A stretch of 64,000 nucleotides of DNA from Bacteroidetes bacterium OLB12 (lineage in GTDB: Bacteria > Bacteroidota > Bacteroidia > Cytophagales > Cyclobacteriaceae), in assembly GCA_001567185.1 (NCBI GenBank), contig LNFR01000110.1, forward strand, positions 124,001 through 188,000. Direction: 5' to 3'. Below, one piece after another: positions 37,450-47,434 of this stretch (positions are counted from its first letter, which is position 1; every line of letters begins with the position of its first letter). The notes under the pieces are model-generated. The model made no database searches, was not told the DNA's origin, and saw nothing but the letters and a program-made list of their open reading frames with translations. The translations under genes were made by a program, and so were the position numbers.

Positions 37450-38946
37450 ATGGCACAAGTTAAAGTACCAACAGTAGGCGAATCAATTACGGAAGTAACC
37501 ATTGCCAACTGGCTTAAGCAAGATGGCGATGTGGTGAAGATGGATGAAGTAATTGCCGAACTTGAATCGGACAAAGCAACCTTTGAGCTAACCGCCCCGC
37601 ATGCAGGTGTGCTTAAAATAAATAAAGCAAAAGGGGAAGTTGTACCCATAGGTACAGTAATTTGTGAAATAGCCGAAGGTGGAGCAGGAACTGCCCCCTC
37701 ACCGAAAGCGGAAACCAAGACTACTGAAACGGCATCACCAAAGGCAACAGGCGTAGTAAAAGAAATGAAAGTTCCTGCGGTGGGCGAGTCCATCACCGAA
37801 GTAACTATTTCAACGTGGCTAAAGAAAGAAGGTGATTTTGTAAAATTAGATGAGGTGATTGCCGAGGTGGAATCGGACAAAGCAACATTCGAGTTGCCTG
37901 CCGAAGCTAATGGTATCTTAAGAATTGTGGCAAAAGAGAAAACCACTTTGCCTATCGGTGGCCTGATCTGCAAAATTGAAGTCATGGAAGGAGCTCCTGC
38001 TACGCCAACAGCAGCAACCACACCAACCACCCCTTCAGGTGGGGGCGACAAGACTTACGCGGCCGGTCATCCTTCGCCAGCAGCAGCCAAAATTCTGGAA
38101 GAGAAAGGAATTTCATCTTCGCAGGTTAGCGGTACGGGTGTAGGAGGACGAATCACGAAAGAAGACGCAACCAAAGCACAAGTATCAACACCAAAAACTG
38201 AAACCAAAGCTCCGGCATCTGCTCCTGTAATTACATCGGGCGGAGGGCGTAATAAGCGCAATGAAAAAATGACTTCGCTGCGCAAGACGATTGCCAAACG
38301 ATTAGTTTCGGTGAAGAATGAAACGGCCATGCTCACTACGTTCAACGAAGTGGATATGAAGCCGGTAATGGATTTGCGCGCAAAGTATAAAGACAAATTC
38401 AAAGAGAAGTATGGTGTGGGGCTTGGATTCATGTCGTTCTTTACAAAAGCTGTTTGCGTAGCGCTGAAAGAATTTCCAGCAGTGAATGCACAAATCAATG
38501 GTGACGAAATTATCTACCACGAATACTGCGATGTGTCGATTGCAGTTTCAACACCACGCGGGTTGGTGGTACCGGTAATCCGAAATGCAGAGTCCCTTTC
38601 GTTCGATCAGATTGAAGCAGAAGTGGTGCGGTTGGCAACCAAAGGCCGTGACGGAAAACTTTCAATCGATGAAATGCAAGGCGGGACATTCTCCATCACC
38701 AACGGGGGCGTGTTTGGTTCAATGCTTTCAACACCCATCATCAATCCTCCGCAATCGGCAATCTTAGGAATGCACAACATTGTGGAGCGTGCTGTGGTGA
38801 AAGACGGTCAGGTAGTGGTTCGGCCTGTTATGTACCTGGCCCTTTCATACGATCACAGAATTGTGGACGGAAGGGAATCGGTGAGTTTCTTAGTGCGGGT
38901 GAAGGAGTTATTGGAAGATCCGGGAAGATTGATTTTAGGAGTTTAA
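37450..38946 (+). CDS. sucB: 2-oxoglutarate dehydrogenase E2 (dihydrolipoyl succinyltransferase), two lipoyl domains
   Basis: A 498-aa E2 protein. Two tandem lipoyl domains (about residues 2-77 and 103-180) each carry the lipoylation motif ESDKATFE. A linker rich in Ala/Thr/Pro leads to the peripheral subunit-binding domain ([22 protein letters not shown], about 205-240). The catalytic domain follows, with [28 protein letters not shown], and the active site [11 protein letters not shown] near residue 470. It transfers the succinyl group to CoA. The gene lies between sucA and lpd, so the complex is encoded together. Confidence 0.96.
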   Translation: MAQVKVPTVGESITEVTIANWLKQDGDVVKMDEVIAELESDKATFELTAPHAGVLKINKAKGEVVPIGTVICEIAEGGAGTAPSPKAETKTTETASPKATGVVKEMKVPAVGESITEVTISTWLKKEGDFVKLDEVIAEVESDKATFELPAEANGILRIVAKEKTTLPIGGLICKIEVMEGAPATPTAATTPTTPSGGGDKTYAAGHPSPAAAKILEEKGISSSQVSGTGVGGRITKEDATKAQVSTPKTETKAPASAPVITSGGGRNKRNEKMTSLRKTIAKRLVSVKNETAMLTTFNEVDMKPVMDLRAKYKDKFKEKYGVGLGFMSFFTKAVCVALKEFPAVNAQINGDEIIYHEYCDVSIAVSTPRGLVVPVIRNAESLSFDQIEAEVVRLATKGRDGKLSIDEMQGGTFSITNGGVFGSMLSTPIINPPQSAILGMHNIVERAVVKDGQVVVRPVMYLALSYDHRIVDGRESVSFLVRVKELLEDPGRLILGV

Positions 38947-39005
38947 GGCATTGCAAGAGTAGAGTGTGCAAGGAAATTATAGATAAGAATTAGTTTAACA
39001 AAACA

Positions 39006-39036
39006 CCTCAGCGACTTTGCGTCTCTGCGGTTAGCG
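39006..39036 (+). repeat. Intergenic element of GCGACTTTGCGTCTCTGCGG type
   Basis: The 103-bp gap between sucB and lpd holds a CTCAGCGACTTTGCGTCTC stretch followed by TGCGGTTAGCG. I have the impression that this phrase recurs in intergenic regions of other genomes, but only one copy is in this window. Confidence 0.35.
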
Positions 39037-39049
39037 AAAACAAAATTTT

Positions 39050-40447
39050 ATGCAGTACAATGTAACCGTTATTGGCTCGGGCCCGGAGGATATGTGGCAG
39101 CTATTCGCTGCGCGCAACTTGGTTTTAAAACCGCCATCATCGAAAAGTATGATACCCTTGGCGGTACGTGTTTAAACGTGGGTTGTATTCCTTCCAAAGC
39201 ATTGCTCGATTCATCTGAGCATTTTCACAATGCCGGTCATACCTTTAAGGAACACGGCATCGACATCGCAGCGCCCAAAGTGAATTTTGGCCAGATGATC
39301 AAACGCAAAGGCGGTGTGGTGAAAGCCAATGTGGATGGGATTGCTTATCTGATGAAGAAAAATAAAATTGATGTTCATACTGGCGTTGGATCGTTTGTAG
39401 ATAAGAACACCATTAAAATCACCGGTAAGGACGGGAAAGATAAAACCATCACCACCGAGAAAGTGATTATTGCCACCGGATCAAAACCGACACCCCTTCC
39501 GTTTGCGCCTTTCGATAAGAAGAGAATCATTTCCAGTACGGAAGCCTTAGAGCTGAAGGAAGTTCCAAAACATTTAATTGTAATTGGCGGAGGCGTAATT
39601 GGAATGGAGCTGGGTTCGGTGTATGCACGCATCGGATCGAAAGTTACTGTGGTGGAATTTTTGGATAGCCTGATCCCAACCATGGACGGCACCATGGGCA
39701 AGGAACTGCTGAAGGTTGCCAAGAAGCTGGGCATGGATGTTTTCCTCGGCCATAAGGTTACCTCGCTGCAGAATACCGGAAAGGAAGTGGCCTTAAAAGC
39801 AGAAGATAAGAGTGGAAAGATTCTTGAGTTAAAAGGAGATTATTGTTTGGTGAGCATTGGTCGCAGGCCCTATACCGATGGACTGGGTTTGGATAAAGTG
39901 GGAATCGAAACCGTGAAAGGACAAATTCCGGTAGATGATCATTTGAAAACCAGGGTTGATAACATTTACGCCATTGGTGATGTGGTGCGTGGCGCTATGC
40001 TGGCACACAAGGCGGAGGAAGAGGGTGTGTTGGTTGCCGAGCAACTGGCCGGACAAAAGCCCCACATAAATTACAACCTGATTCCCGGAGTGGTTTACAC
40101 CTGGCCGGAGGTAGCGAGCGTGGGTTTTACCGAAGAGCAATTGAAACAAGCGGGCCGTGCGTACAAGGTTGGAAATTTTCCATACAAAGCATTGGGCCGT
40201 GCACGGGCTTCTATGGATTTAGATGGTCTTGTTAAAAATTCTAGCCGATAAAAATACCGATGAAATTTTAGGCGTGCACATTATAGGCGCGCGTGCGGCC
40301 GACATGATTGCGGCCGGTGTGGTGGCCATGGAATATCGTGCTTCCGCGGAAGATGTTTCGCGCATGAGTCATGCGCACCCAACGTATATGGAAGCGGTGA
40401 AAGAAGCCTGTTTAGCGGCAACTGCCAACAGGCCAATTCATATGTAG
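39050..40447 (+). CDS. lpd: Dihydrolipoyl dehydrogenase (two frameshifts)
   Basis: This E3 flavoprotein reoxidises the lipoyl groups of the dehydrogenase complex. The start ATG 39050 gives [13 protein letters not shown] missing G near 39085 (GGCCCGG-AGGA) breaks the FAD-binding [17 protein letters not shown]. The redox disulfide motif [19 protein letters not shown]-binding [22 protein letters not shown] and the [14 protein letters not shown]-terminus with its catalytic His follow. A second shift at 40234-40238 (five A should be four) splits [19 protein letters not shown]. The two shifts cancel, so the span is an exact 466 codons. Both are likely sequence errors. Confidence 0.93.
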
Positions 40448-40484
40448 GTTAGCTACCTGAGTTGGTGCAAGTTAGATTCTCTCG

Positions 40485-40698
40485 CCTTGGTCTCTCCTCT
40501 TGTCTGTGTCCTCACAGACCAAGGGGGATTATTGAAGAGTCCTCACAGACCAAGGGATTGGGCCAATGATTTGATATTGCACATTGGCCTGGATAAGATA
40601 AGCAGGCTACCACAAGCGGAATAGGATTAAACTCAGTTCACTCGTGGCCTGTGAGGACACAGGCCACGGGACAGAGTCTGTGAGGACACAGGCCACGG
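40485..40698. repeat. Left cluster of palindromic repeats (four copies or halves)
   Basis: Copies: 40485-40524 (outer arms CCTTGGTCT and AGACCAAGG around an inner GTCTGTG, TCCT, CACAGAC stem); 40538-40556 (half copy ending CAGACCAAGGG); 40643-40668 (arms CGTGGCCTGTG and CACAGGCCACG, loop AGGA); 40676-40698 (left arm partly decayed). A separate hairpin at 40561-40589 has arms GGCCAATG and CATTGGCC. No gene lies in the 399-bp gap from lpd to 40847 apart from a -7 box at its end. Confidence 0.85.
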
Positions 40699-40815
40699 TT
40701 TGAAAAAATAAAGTGGTGTTACGAAAGAATGTAAAAATCGGATTTTATACTTTTTTCCTACCTAAATCAGGCCTTATTCATACCTGCGAATTTTTAATTA
40801 GAAAAATCAGCCCGA

Positions 40816-40823
40816 TAGATTTG
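40816..40823 (+). promoter_or_regulatory. Possible -7 box (TAGATTTG) for the secreted protein gene
   Basis: Exact TAnnTTTG match 24 bp before the ATG at 40847. No TTG at the -33 position. Confidence 0.45.
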
Positions 40824-40846
40824 CGGAAATTAAATTTTTTAAAACT

Positions 40847-41299
40847 ATGAAGACAAGAACAATGCGTCTAATTGTGTTCTTACTGGCGGTTTCATTAACC
40901 GCGTTGGGCCAAAGAACAGATGTTAAAGAAAAGGCTACGGATCAAGTTGGGATGCGAGAGAGTTTCTCGAGTGCGATTACCACACTGGAGCGAAATTTTA
41001 GACTTGACAAGGACTCAAAAACCGAAGAAATTACCCTTGAAATCCCTCAGGACTCACCGAAATTTGAATTAAAAGTAGGGAGTTCAGTAAGTAGTGGAAA
41101 ATTAACCATTGAAATCTATGACCCTAAGGGAGTAAAACAAGGAAATTATACCGTAGGGTTACAGGCAAACTCAGAAAAGGAAACAACAGGACGGATTACA
41201 AAATATTTTAAACAACCTCATTCTGGGGTATGGAAAATTAAACTAATACCAGAGCAGGCCACAGGAAGTGTATGGTCGGAATTTATGATTTATGAATAG
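40847..41299 (+). CDS. Hypothetical secreted protein (first gene of the repeat-bracketed cassette)
   Basis: A 150-aa protein with a signal peptide (MKTRTMRLIVFLLAVSLTALGQ). The mature part is mostly beta (EITLEIPQDSPKFELKVGS, KLTIEIYDPKGVKQGNYTV, HSGVWKIKLIPEQATGSV), resembling pre-peptidase-like or Ig-like beta-sandwiches but without a named match. Base composition is more AT-rich than lpd upstream. It is 8 bp before the membrane LuxR gene, so the two probably form an operon. Role unknown; it could be the ligand or partner of the regulator. Confidence 0.72.
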   Translation: MKTRTMRLIVFLLAVSLTALGQRTDVKEKATDQVGMRESFSSAITTLERNFRLDKDSKTEEITLEIPQDSPKFELKVGSSVSSGKLTIEIYDPKGVKQGNYTVGLQANSEKETTGRITKYFKQPHSGVWKIKLIPEQATGSVWSEFMIYE

Positions 41300-41307
41300 T
41301 TCATCGT

Positions 41308-42294
41308 ATGCCGGTTTATTTCAGACTAGTTTTTGTAACCATTTTTGTATCTATATGTGGTTCGCTTTATGGTCAAAATACTAAGGGTTCTATTTCTGGA
41401 AAGCTATGGTTAGATAATTCATGGAGTTCGACTATTTATCTTTCCCATATCCCAACATTTGATGATATGTATGTGATGTCGGGTGAAATGATTATAGCCA
41501 AGACTATCATTGATAGCCTTGGCTATTTCAAGTTTGATATTGACTTTTTGCCAATTGATGAGAACCTCTTCCGTTTACATATTGTAAAAAAGGATGACTC
41601 GCCAGCTACGCTAATTATTGGCGGAAAAGACGAAAACCATCTATTTTTTATTGCCAACCGGTCCTCGAAGATTCATCTGACAGGCAAGTCAGCTTATCCT
41701 CCTTTTAAAAATGTGATTTTTGAAAATTCGATAGAGAATATAGCTTTTCAACAAATAACAAATCATTTTTTTATAGCAGACAGTATGGCATCAGAAAGTT
41801 CAGCTTCTAAGCGGTCGCTTATAGAGAACCAATTAGAAGAAGATTTATTTCTTATGGCTGATACATCAAAAATTTTTTTAGTTTCCCTCTATGCGATTTA
41901 TAAAAATCGATTTTCATCAAACTATTTTTTAAATAAAGATTTTTATACATCGTATGTTAATAAGTGGAGTAAGCAGGATAATGCCTATTTCAATTCGTTT
42001 AAGAAACAATTGCCAAACCGCGATTCTGGCTATTTAACAGGAATAATCGCAATTGTTTGTGTTATGACTGTTATTGGCTTTGTGGTTGGAAAATATAGTT
42101 TGTTAAAGACTAATAACATCCAAAAGTTAAGTGTTCAGGAGAAAAAGATATATAAAATGCTTCAACTAGGGGCTAGCAATCAAGAAATTGCCAATGAACT
42201 CAATATTGGCTTGAGTACTGTAAAATCACACGTTAGCAGCATATATTCAAAACTCAAAATTAAATCAAGAAAAGGAATTATGGATATTAAGTGA
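41308..42294 (+). CDS. Membrane-anchored LuxR-type HTH protein with periplasmic sensor
   Basis: A 328-aa protein. A signal peptide (residues 1-23) is followed by a beta-rich periplasmic region (about 24-240; the GSISGKLWLDNSWSSTIYLS start resembles DUF4369-type domains). One membrane helix spans about 241-264 (GYLTGIIAIVCVMTVIGFVV). A LuxR/GerE HTH (about 273-325; LGASNQEIANELNIGLSTVK) lies in the cytoplasm. This architecture suits a one-component transmembrane regulator that senses an envelope signal. It starts 8 bp after the secreted protein gene and ends 6 bp before the right repeat cluster. AT-rich, unlike its neighbours. I cannot name an exact family. Confidence 0.75.
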   Translation: MPVYFRLVFVTIFVSICGSLYGQNTKGSISGKLWLDNSWSSTIYLSHIPTFDDMYVMSGEMIIAKTIIDSLGYFKFDIDFLPIDENLFRLHIVKKDDSPATLIIGGKDENHLFFIANRSSKIHLTGKSAYPPFKNVIFENSIENIAFQQITNHFFIADSMASESSASKRSLIENQLEEDLFLMADTSKIFLVSLYAIYKNRFSSNYFLNKDFYTSYVNKWSKQDNAYFNSFKKQLPNRDSGYLTGIIAIVCVMTVIGFVVGKYSLLKTNNIQKLSVQEKKIYKMLQLGASNQEIANELNIGLSTVKSHVSSIYSKLKIKSRKGIMDIK

Positions 42295-42300
42295 CTCACT

Positions 42301-42398
42301 CGTGGCCTGTGAGGACACAGGCCACGGTTTAGGGCTTGTGGTCTGTGAGGACACAGACCACGGGACAGGACCACACGATACGAGGACACAGACCACGG
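42301..42398. repeat. Right cluster of palindromic repeats (three copies or halves)
   Basis: Copies: 42301-42326 (arms CGTGGCCTGTG and CACAGGCCACG, loop AGGA, the same as 40643-40668 including a shared CACT upstream flank); 42338-42361 (arms GTGGTCTGTG and CACAGACCAC, loop AGGA); 42380-42398 (right half only). The cluster starts 6 bp after the LuxR gene and ends at the lnb stop codon. The C-G/T-A arm difference between copies is compensatory. Confidence 0.85.
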
Positions 42399-42399
42399 G

Positions 42400-43560
42400 T
42401 TACGCAGTCATAGTACGAAAACGATACTGCACAACGGCCCGGATAAACAGGGCCACCACCAGCGGAATCAGATTAAGATTTAATTGCTGCGGAAGTACCG
42501 GCCACAAAACCAAGGTGAGTCCGGAAATCACGGCAACTGTAAGAAAATACTTCTTTAACCATTTCGGGTTTTTGTAAAATGCAATCGCAGCTGCCAGATG
42601 GGTAGGTAATGCCCATAGCAAATTAAAATTATAAGCGGCTGCCTTGTGATCGGTAGCTACCCATAACAGAAATAAGAGTAATCCAATAACTCCCGTAATT
42701 CCAAAAAGAAGTCCATCCAGCCAGGTAGAAAGTTTTTTGCGTTTTAAATCCCAAAAGCTTAAGGCAATCGACATGACAGCCAACAGCACAAAAACATTCA
42801 TCGGATGAAAAATGCTACGCGGGTAAACCTCTTCCCGGCTTTCGAATACATTCACTTTCTCCTTCACCAATGGAGTTCCATTTATTTGTGCATGATCAAA
42901 AGAGGATTCGATATAATCCGGAAGGAACATATACTCGAAGGCCGAAGCTTGTTTATCCATTGGCAGGCCCAAGCAGATGTCAATTCCTAAATCACCCCAG
43001 GGCTGATGAACCAAATAGATGTCGGTAAGTTTACGAATGGTGTAATCGGTTGTAATGTAGGAGTCATCAAACGTAACGCTGTCACCAAAGACTTTGATCA
43101 TCACATCGCGAACGCGCGTGGCACAGTTGTCATAAAAATAGTCGTAGCGGTAAGTCCTGTTTTCGGGCTCAGCATTCCAAAGCAAGTATTTGTAAAGTTT
43201 GTTCTTTTGATCAGGTGTTAAATTCAGTTTTTGTTCGTGGATGAACCGGTTGTGGCGGATGTAGTAATCGATAAACAAATCGGCAGGGTGAGCTGCCAGC
43301 ATGTAAAAAATTTCTCCCACGGGCAAAATTCAAATAGAAATTAGGCTGGTCGAAATCAAAAACACCCCAATTGAATGCATAATCAAAATTTTGTTCACGA
43401 TCGGTTACCCGCATGGCGCTGTGGCCAAAAGCCGAATACAGCTCGCCTGATAAGGCCCCAGAGTTAGTACTGAAATTTCAGCAGAATCCGTCAATGACTC
43501 GGGTTGTGACCAGGCGGGATAGAAAGCCAATAAGAAAATTAAGCAAGCTAGTTTTTGCAT
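42400..43560 (-). CDS. Lnb-type lipoprotein N-acyltransferase domain protein (DUF4105; two frameshifts)
   Basis: The repaired protein of about 386 aa starts at ATG 43560 with a signal peptide (MQKLACLIFLLAFYPAWSQP). Lnb_N/DUF4105 motifs are GELYSAFGHSAMRV, YAFNWGVFDFDQPNFYLNFA and YDYFYDNCATRVRDVM, where His and the Cys of DNCAT are the expected catalytic residues. The C-terminal part has about five membrane helices. The frame breaks near 43446 (a G missing in YQGELYS) and near 43309-43318 (one base extra around the TTTTTT/GGG after FARG). These two cancel in length. Function inferred from the family: acylation or acyl transfer on lipoproteins. Confidence 0.82.
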
Positions 43561-43616
43561 ACGCAAATTTCAGCCTGTAAGATAATTACAATTTGAATTC
43601 CTTTTATCTTGGCAGC

Positions 43617-44639
43617 ATGATTGGTGGTATTCGTGACGGATTGAATGTGGCTTCAAAGCTATCGCTACGAAAGGCCTGGAATGCCGCTTCCATTTTGAGC
43701 AGTTATTACCTGTCCAGGGCAACTGGAAATCCTTTAATAAAGGGGATGCCTATCAGCATCTCCATCGAGCCAACCACGAGTTGCAACCTGCGCTGTCCCG
43801 AATGCCCCAGTGGGTTGCGTTCATTTTCGCGCCCGATTGGCATGTTGCAACAACAGATGTTTGAAAAAACCATCGATCAGCTAAAAGATACGCTCACTTA
43901 CCTCACGTTTTATTTTCAGGGTGAGCCATATCTTAATCCGCAATTTTTAGAGATGGTGAAGTATGCCTCCTCCAAAGGAATTTACACGGCTACTTCTACT
44001 AATGCCCACTACTTGAAAGATGAAGTTGCCCGGCAAACGGTTGAGTCGGGTCTGGATCGGTTGATCATTTCGATTGATGGAACCACGCAGCACACGTATG
44101 AGTCGTACCGGGTAGGAGGTGATTTATCCAAAGTAATTGAAGGAACTAAAAACATCATTGCCTGGAAAAGAAAACTCAGCTCAAAAACTCCCCACACGAT
44201 TTTTCAATTCTTAGTTGTTCGTCCGAATGAGCATCAGATTCCGGAAGTGTATGCATTGGCAGATGAATTGGGTGTTGATCAGGTGGTTTTGAAAACAGCA
44301 CAGATTTACGATTATGAAAATGGGTCAGATTTAATCCCTGTTCAGGATAAATTTTCACGATACCGAAAAACAACCGAAGGCAAGTACGTAATTAAGAACA
44401 ATCTTGATAACCACTGTTGGAAAATGTGGCACAGTTGTGTAATTACCTGGGATGGAAAAGTTGTACCGTGTTGTTTTGATAAAGACGCGCATTTTGTGTT
44501 GGGTGATTTGCAAAAGCAATCGTTTCGGGAAATCTGGTTTGGAGAAAAGTATGCACACTTCAGGCAGTCGTTGCTCAGGTCCAGAAGTGAAATAGAAATT
44601 TGTAAGAACTGTACGGAGGGAACAAAAGTGTGGGCCTGA
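43617..44639 (+). CDS. Radical SAM protein with SPASM domain
   Basis: A 340-aa enzyme from ATG 43617 (MIGGIRDGLNVASKL); an upstream TTG is rejected. The radical SAM cluster motif is CNLRCPEC near residue 57 (EPTTSCNLRCPECPSG). The C-terminal SPASM region contains HNCWKM-like Cys (NHCWKMWHSCVITWDG), VVPCCFDKDAHFVLGDL and IEICKNC, for an auxiliary cluster. Substrate unknown; relatives modify peptides or lipids. Divergent from lnb with 56 bp between the starts. Confidence 0.9.
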   Translation: MIGGIRDGLNVASKLSLRKAWNAASILSSYYLSRATGNPLIKGMPISISIEPTTSCNLRCPECPSGLRSFSRPIGMLQQQMFEKTIDQLKDTLTYLTFYFQGEPYLNPQFLEMVKYASSKGIYTATSTNAHYLKDEVARQTVESGLDRLIISIDGTTQHTYESYRVGGDLSKVIEGTKNIIAWKRKLSSKTPHTIFQFLVVRPNEHQIPEVYALADELGVDQVVLKTAQIYDYENGSDLIPVQDKFSRYRKTTEGKYVIKNNLDNHCWKMWHSCVITWDGKVVPCCFDKDAHFVLGDLQKQSFREIWFGEKYAHFRQSLLRSRSEIEICKNCTEGTKVWA

Positions 44640-44641
44640 TT

Positions 44642-44821
44642 TTAATGCAGGCTGGAATTGCCCTGGCTTTTTAAATTTTTAGCAGGTTCAATATCGGCTA
44701 TACTACATTTTCCACACCCGGTTGCACACCCCTTTTTAGCACGCAGATTTCGCCAGGCAATACGGCCAAGGTAAACTAACGCACCTATAAAAAGTGCTGC
44801 GATGATGAGTTGCTGAATCAC
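44642..44821 (-). CDS. FeoB-associated Cys-rich membrane protein
   Basis: A 59-aa protein from GTG 44821. One N-terminal membrane helix (IIAALFIGALVYLGRIAW) is followed by a short Cys-rich motif RAKKGCATGCGKCSIAD. This matches the small FeoB-associated Cys-rich protein family. No feoA or feoB gene is in the window. It faces the radical SAM gene convergently, with the two stops 3 bp apart. Confidence 0.75.
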   Translation of the reverse strand: MIQQLIIAALFIGALVYLGRIAWRNLRAKKGCATGCGKCSIADIEPAKNLKSQGNSSLH

Positions 44822-45023
44822 GCTGTAAAGTTAATAAACAAGTTTCAATTGGCTATGTTAAATGTGTTGGTACCCGTCCGATTACGGACGAAAGTCAACG
44901 GTTTTGAACAATTAACCTGACAAAACCCAGTTAATTCAAGCAGAATACGGGTGGCACAGTATTCGTAATTGAGCGAACCCAGAACATTCAGATGTGCCCT
45001 TCAAATAATAAATACCCGATGTA

Positions 45024-47434
45024 ATGCTCAGAAACTATTTCAAAACCGCAATCAGAAACCTGCTGCGTCAACGAGGCACTACATTGCTCAATGTAAGCGG
45101 TCTTACGCTGGGTCTCAGTACCAGTTTGATTTTATTCCTTTTGGTTCGTCATCACACCAGTTTTGATACTTACACTCCAATTACCAGAGAATTTACCGGG
45201 CCAGTGTGCAATCGGATGGTAATCACGATAAGAATTATACACCGGGTGTTCACCCTGTATTTCCGGAGGCGTTTGCTTCAGAGTTTCCGGAAGCCGAAGA
45301 GATTACCTTTATCTCGTACCGCGCGGGTAGTTTTATTGTTATTCCACACCCTGCAGGAGAAGACAAAAAGTATGACGAAGAGCAAGGCGTTGCTTACGGG
45401 CAGCCCAACTTCTTTAAAGTATTTGACCGGAATATTCTGATAGGCAATGCCGAGAAGGGCCTGGACGAGCCCAACGAAGTAATTCTATCGAAGCGGTTTG
45501 CGCTGAAATATTTTGGTAAAGAAGATGCCATTGGTCAGGTTTTAAGATATGACAACCAGGAATTTCGGGTAACGGCCATCATGGAAGATTTTCCTGGCAA
45601 TACCGATTTCCCCATTGATGTGCTGGCCTCTTACATTACAGTTAAGAAAGAAAAAGACGATAATGGATGGAATGGAATCTGGAGCGATGATCAATGTTAC
45701 TTTACCCTGAAGCAAGGCAGCGTAATTGCAGATATGGAAGCCCGCATGCCCGCATTTGTTACTAAGTATTTGGGCGATGCAACGCGCAACCGCAACCATA
45801 CCGAGTTTGTCTTTCAACCATTAAGCCAGATCCATTTTGATGATCGTTTTGGAAATTACAACTACAACACCGTTAGTAATTCCATGCTGATGGCACTTTC
45901 CATCATTGGTATTTTCCTCTTGCTTACCGCCTGCATCAACTTCATTAACCTGACCACCGCAGAAGCCGTGAAGCGATCGAAGGAGGTTGGTATCCGGAAG
46001 TCTTTGGGAAGTATGCGATCGCAATTAGTTTTTCAATTCTTAGGTGAGACTTTTCTGATAGCGTTGGCTTCAATTGTGGGCGCGCTTGTTTTGACAGAGC
46101 TTGGACTGAATTTTCTGAATCCATTCCTCGAAATTAGCCTGAGCCTGAATTTTGCGAAAGACATAGCGCTTTGGATTTTCTTGTTGTCTGTTTTGGTGAT
46201 CGTTACGCTGTTGTCGGGATTTTATCCGGCCCTGGTGGTTAGTGCCTTCAATCCGATTAGTGCACTGAAAAATCAGACACAGGCTAATCACTCTTCCGGT
46301 TTTAATTTACGCAGAGGCCTTGTTGTTCTGCAGTTTGTCATTTCGCAGCTGCTGATAATTGCTACGGTGGTCTTGATAACCCAAATGAATTTTCTTCAGA
46401 ACAAAGATTTGGGATTCCGCAAAGAGGCCATCATTACCATTCCCATTCCGGAAGAAGAAACTCCCGTTGGCGGTGATGGAGTAAGTAAAATGCGCACCTT
46501 GCGCGATGATCTTTTGAATCTGGCCGGAGTGGAAGCGGCCAGTTTAAGCAGCACACCACCTTCTTCGGGCAGTGTTTCACAGACAAGTTTCAATATAGAA
46601 GGCGATGAAAAAGATTATGGAACCCAGGTGAAGCAAATTGATGGCAATTACCTGAGTTTATATGGATTGGAACTTGTAGCAGGTGAAGGAGTTCAAGACA
46701 TGGACACGGCACACACAGTTGTAGTAAATGAGCAGTTTGCCCAGGTGGCAGGATTCTCAAATCCAGCGGATATTGTGGGCAAGAAAATCCGAATGTGGCG
46801 CAAGAACCTGCCGGTAAGTGGTGTGGTGAAGAATTTTCATACGGTATCGCTTCAAAATCCAATGGAGGCAACGATAATGTTAAACCGCATACGGGGATAT
46901 GAAACGCTTTCGGTAAAGCTCAATCCACAGTCCATGCAACAAACCCTTAAGGAAATTCAAGCCAAGTGGGAGAGCACCTATCCATCCTATCTCTATAGTT
47001 ATCGGTTTATCGATGAACAAATTCGCGAGTTCTATGAAGGCGAACAACGGATGTCGCTTCTGCTAAGCGGTTTTACAACGCTTGCAATTTTCATCGGATG
47101 TCTTGGCTTGTTTGGACTTACCGTATTTATGGCCAACCAAAAAACGAAAGAGATTGGGGTGCGTAAGGTACTGGGAGCATCTGTGGAAAGCATCCTGATG
47201 TTGTTCTCGAAAGAATTTATAAAACTTATATTGATAGGCTTTTGTGTGGCGGCTCCACTGGCTTATTATTTTGCCAATCAATACCTGGATCAATTTGCCT
47301 ATAAAATTACAGTGGGCCCTTCGGTGTTTTTAATTGGCCTGGCAGTAACGGTTGCCATTGCCTTGCTAACGGTGGGCTACCGGTCGGTGAAGGCGGCTAT
47401 GGCTAACCCAACAAAGGCGTTGCGATCGGAGTAG
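45024..47434 (+). CDS. FtsX-like ABC transporter permease, MacB type (one-base frameshift)
   Basis: The repaired protein of about 803 aa has two MacB_PCD periplasmic regions and two FtsX permease blocks. The N-terminus MLRNYFKTAIRNLLRQRGTT is the usual start. After LVRHHTSFDTY the frame shifts near 45171-45174 because a C is missing (TAC-ACTCC to TACCACTCC); the second frame then continues HSNYQRIYRASVQSDGNH. The permease motifs RSKEVGIRKSLGSMRSQLV and TKEIGVRKVLGASVESIL mark the two halves. It would work with an ATPase encoded elsewhere, perhaps in lipoprotein or antibiotic efflux. No ATPase is adjacent. Confidence 0.88.

Noticed and set aside
37365-38051. A 228-aa minus-strand frame opposite sucB
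   Set aside because: Mirrors the lipoyl-domain codons and has low-complexity composition; the sucB reading is unmistakable.
40485-42398. CRISPR array
   Set aside because: The repeats are palindromic, irregularly spaced and of mixed arm sequence. There are no unique spacers of regular length and no cas genes.
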